The notes under the pieces: model-generated
Database searches by the model: none
What the model was told of the DNA's origin: nothing
Seen by the model: the letters and a program-made list of their open reading frames with translations, nothing else
Made by a program: the position numbers and the translations under genes
DNA from: Pirellulaceae bacterium
Lineage (GTDB): Bacteria > Planctomycetota > Planctomycetia > Pirellulales > Pirellulaceae
Reading direction: 5' to 3'
Assembly (NCBI GenBank): GCA_022448645.1
Contig: JAKVBZ010000079.1
Span: 1 to 24,214 of the forward strand
Length of the DNA stretch: 24,214 nucleotides
Part shown: one piece after another, positions 23,357 to 24,214 of the stretch
Position numbering within the stretch: the stretch's first letter is position 1
Layout of the letters: each line of letters starts with the position of its first letter

Positions 23357-24214
23357 CTAGCGTTCGGCCAAACGCGTCACATCTTGGTGGTCCAATAGCG
23401 AAGCGACTGAATGGACATACGATTTATCCAGATCGCTTAATCGATCCCATGATACGGTCGTGTGCCGCCCGTTATTTTTCAACAGCCTGACCGCGTCATG
23501 ACGAATCTCGACCAGTGTCCCCATCGTTGAATAGAGCCCGGTATCGTCGATCCAGCGACGCATCGACACCGATTTCGGCCCAGTCACATCGACGACAACC
23601 ACACGCTGACTGACCTCTTTTGCGGCCGAGTTCGTTTCGACCAGCTGCTGAGTCTCATCGGCTGGATCCGTTTGGTTGAATAATTCGTCCAAATCATCCT
23701 CTTCCTCCTCATCCGCTGACTCCTCCTCCGGTTCCTCAAACAGCCCCTCCAGAATATCATCGCCTTCAGCATCTTCGTCTTCAATCGCTTCAAACAAATC
23801 CGCATCTTCTATTTCGGCATCGGCCTCACCGAAAATGTCGGCGTCGTCAAGGTCAGCAGAACTGTTCTGATCCGCGTCCAACATTTCCTCGCCTTCAAAC
23901 TCGCCTGCATCCGTCTCATCTGAGTCGAACAACTCGTCATCAGACTCTTCCACAACATTATCAGTGTCCTCAAACAAGTTTTCCAAGCCAGTATCCTCGT
24001 CAGCTCCTGAGTCGTCACTATCGCCAAACAAATCATCTAAGGTACCGTCGTCCTCCGTATCCTCATCAACTTCGTCGAATAAGTCGTCCAGAGCACCCTC
24101 TTCGTCATTCGTATCATCTTCTACGTCAGCATCGCCAAACAGGGCATCCAAAGCACCCTCTTCGTCCGCAGCAGTATCCTCCTCAGCATCCTCATCGCCT
24201 TCGTCGAATAGGTC
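23357..24214 (-). CDS. Acidic LF-repeat protein with C-terminal SHD1-like domain, 5' end beyond the window
   Basis: The frame is open to the window edge; 285 C-terminal residues are visible and the true start is not. The first 185 or so are extremely acidic, with about ten copies of a short motif centred on LF (LDDLFDE, LDDLFGD, LENLFED, DADLFEA, LEGLFEE, LDELFNQ and variants), phenylalanines about 13-23 residues apart with one gap of 32. The last 75 residues (VSMRRWIDDTGLYSTMGTLV, VRLLKNNGRHTTVSWDRLS, DLDKSYV) match the shape of SHD1 (PF03983), a small beta domain first described in yeast Sla1 and widespread in Planctomycetes. An internal TTG at 24151 is not a believable start. Function unknown; protein binding through the repeats or the domain is inferred. 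A REP-like element follows the stop. The gene is real; domain call fairly confident. Confidence 0.85.
   Translation of the reverse strand, partial: DLFDEGDEDAEEDTAADEEGALDALFGDADVEDDTNDEEGALDDLFDEVDEDTEDDGTLDDLFGDSDDSGADEDTGLENLFEDTDNVVEESDDELFDSDETDAGEFEGEEMLDADQNSSADLDDADIFGEADAEIEDADLFEAIEDEDAEGDDILEGLFEEPEEESADEEEEDDLDELFNQTDPADETQQLVETNSAAKEVSQRVVVVDVTGPKSVSMRRWIDDTGLYSTMGTLVEIRHDAVRLLKNNGRHTTVSWDRLSDLDKSYVHSVASLLDHQDVTRLAER

Noticed and set aside
23195..23398. Plus-strand open frame of 67 codons between sufU and the SHD1 gene
   Set aside because: It reads through the palindromic REP-like element and antisense to the end of the SHD1 gene, has no ribosome binding site and no domain.
23676..23870. 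Plus-strand Ser-rich frame opposite the acidic repeat gene
   Set aside because: It is the antisense reading of Asp/Glu codons; the minus-strand frame has the SHD1 domain and continues to the window edge.
1..24214. CRISPR array, insertion sequence, rRNA or phage genes
   Set aside because: No regularly spaced repeats, transposase, integrase, rRNA or phage structural motifs were found on either strand.

Overview
The window (24.2 kb, roughly half G+C) looks like a chromosome segment of a planctomycete, probably Pirellulales-like. The best lineage evidence is the SHD1-type C-terminal domain of the gene at the right edge, a domain expanded in Planctomycetes. Other pointers are a sufU-sufS pair, PYROXD2-like and flavocytochrome-type FAD enzymes, generous non-coding gaps, and frequent GTG or TTG starts. 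The phylum is an inference; no rRNA or tRNA is visible.

Left block (2-10131), metabolic and partly eroded: the end of an sdhB-like gene with a frameshift and a lost cluster cysteine; an FAD-binding dehydrogenase facing an OFA-type MFS transporter; then, all on the plus strand, a zinc-site-poor MDR dehydrogenase, a cupin gene split by a stop codon, a hexapeptide-repeat acyltransferase, an unrecognised probable TIM-barrel protein, an aldo/keto reductase and a short enolase-superfamily-like remnant. Uptake and redox conversion of a small organic or sugar-derived compound is a reasonable guess; the substrate cannot be read from sequence.

Middle block (10115-16383), housekeeping: aspS with a terminator folded around its stop codon and miaA on the minus strand; hisE, hisG and prfB (with the classical +1 programmed frameshift) on the plus strand, followed closely by an uncharacterised beta-rich protein.

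Right block (16529-24214): a PYROXD2/phytoene-desaturase-like oxidoreductase divergent from an EamA-type exporter; a truncated family 2 glycosyltransferase followed by about 850 bases of apparently decayed sequence carrying a series of perfect inverted repeats; an HTH regulator; the convergent sufU-sufS operon; a REP-like palindromic element; and an open-ended gene for a very acidic protein with about ten LF-centred repeats and the SHD1 domain.

The items most worth following up are the acidic-repeat/SHD1 protein, the REP-like element, the inverted-repeat cluster upstream of the HTH gene, the orphan TIM-barrel gene neighbourhood, and the four damaged genes in otherwise intact surroundings.
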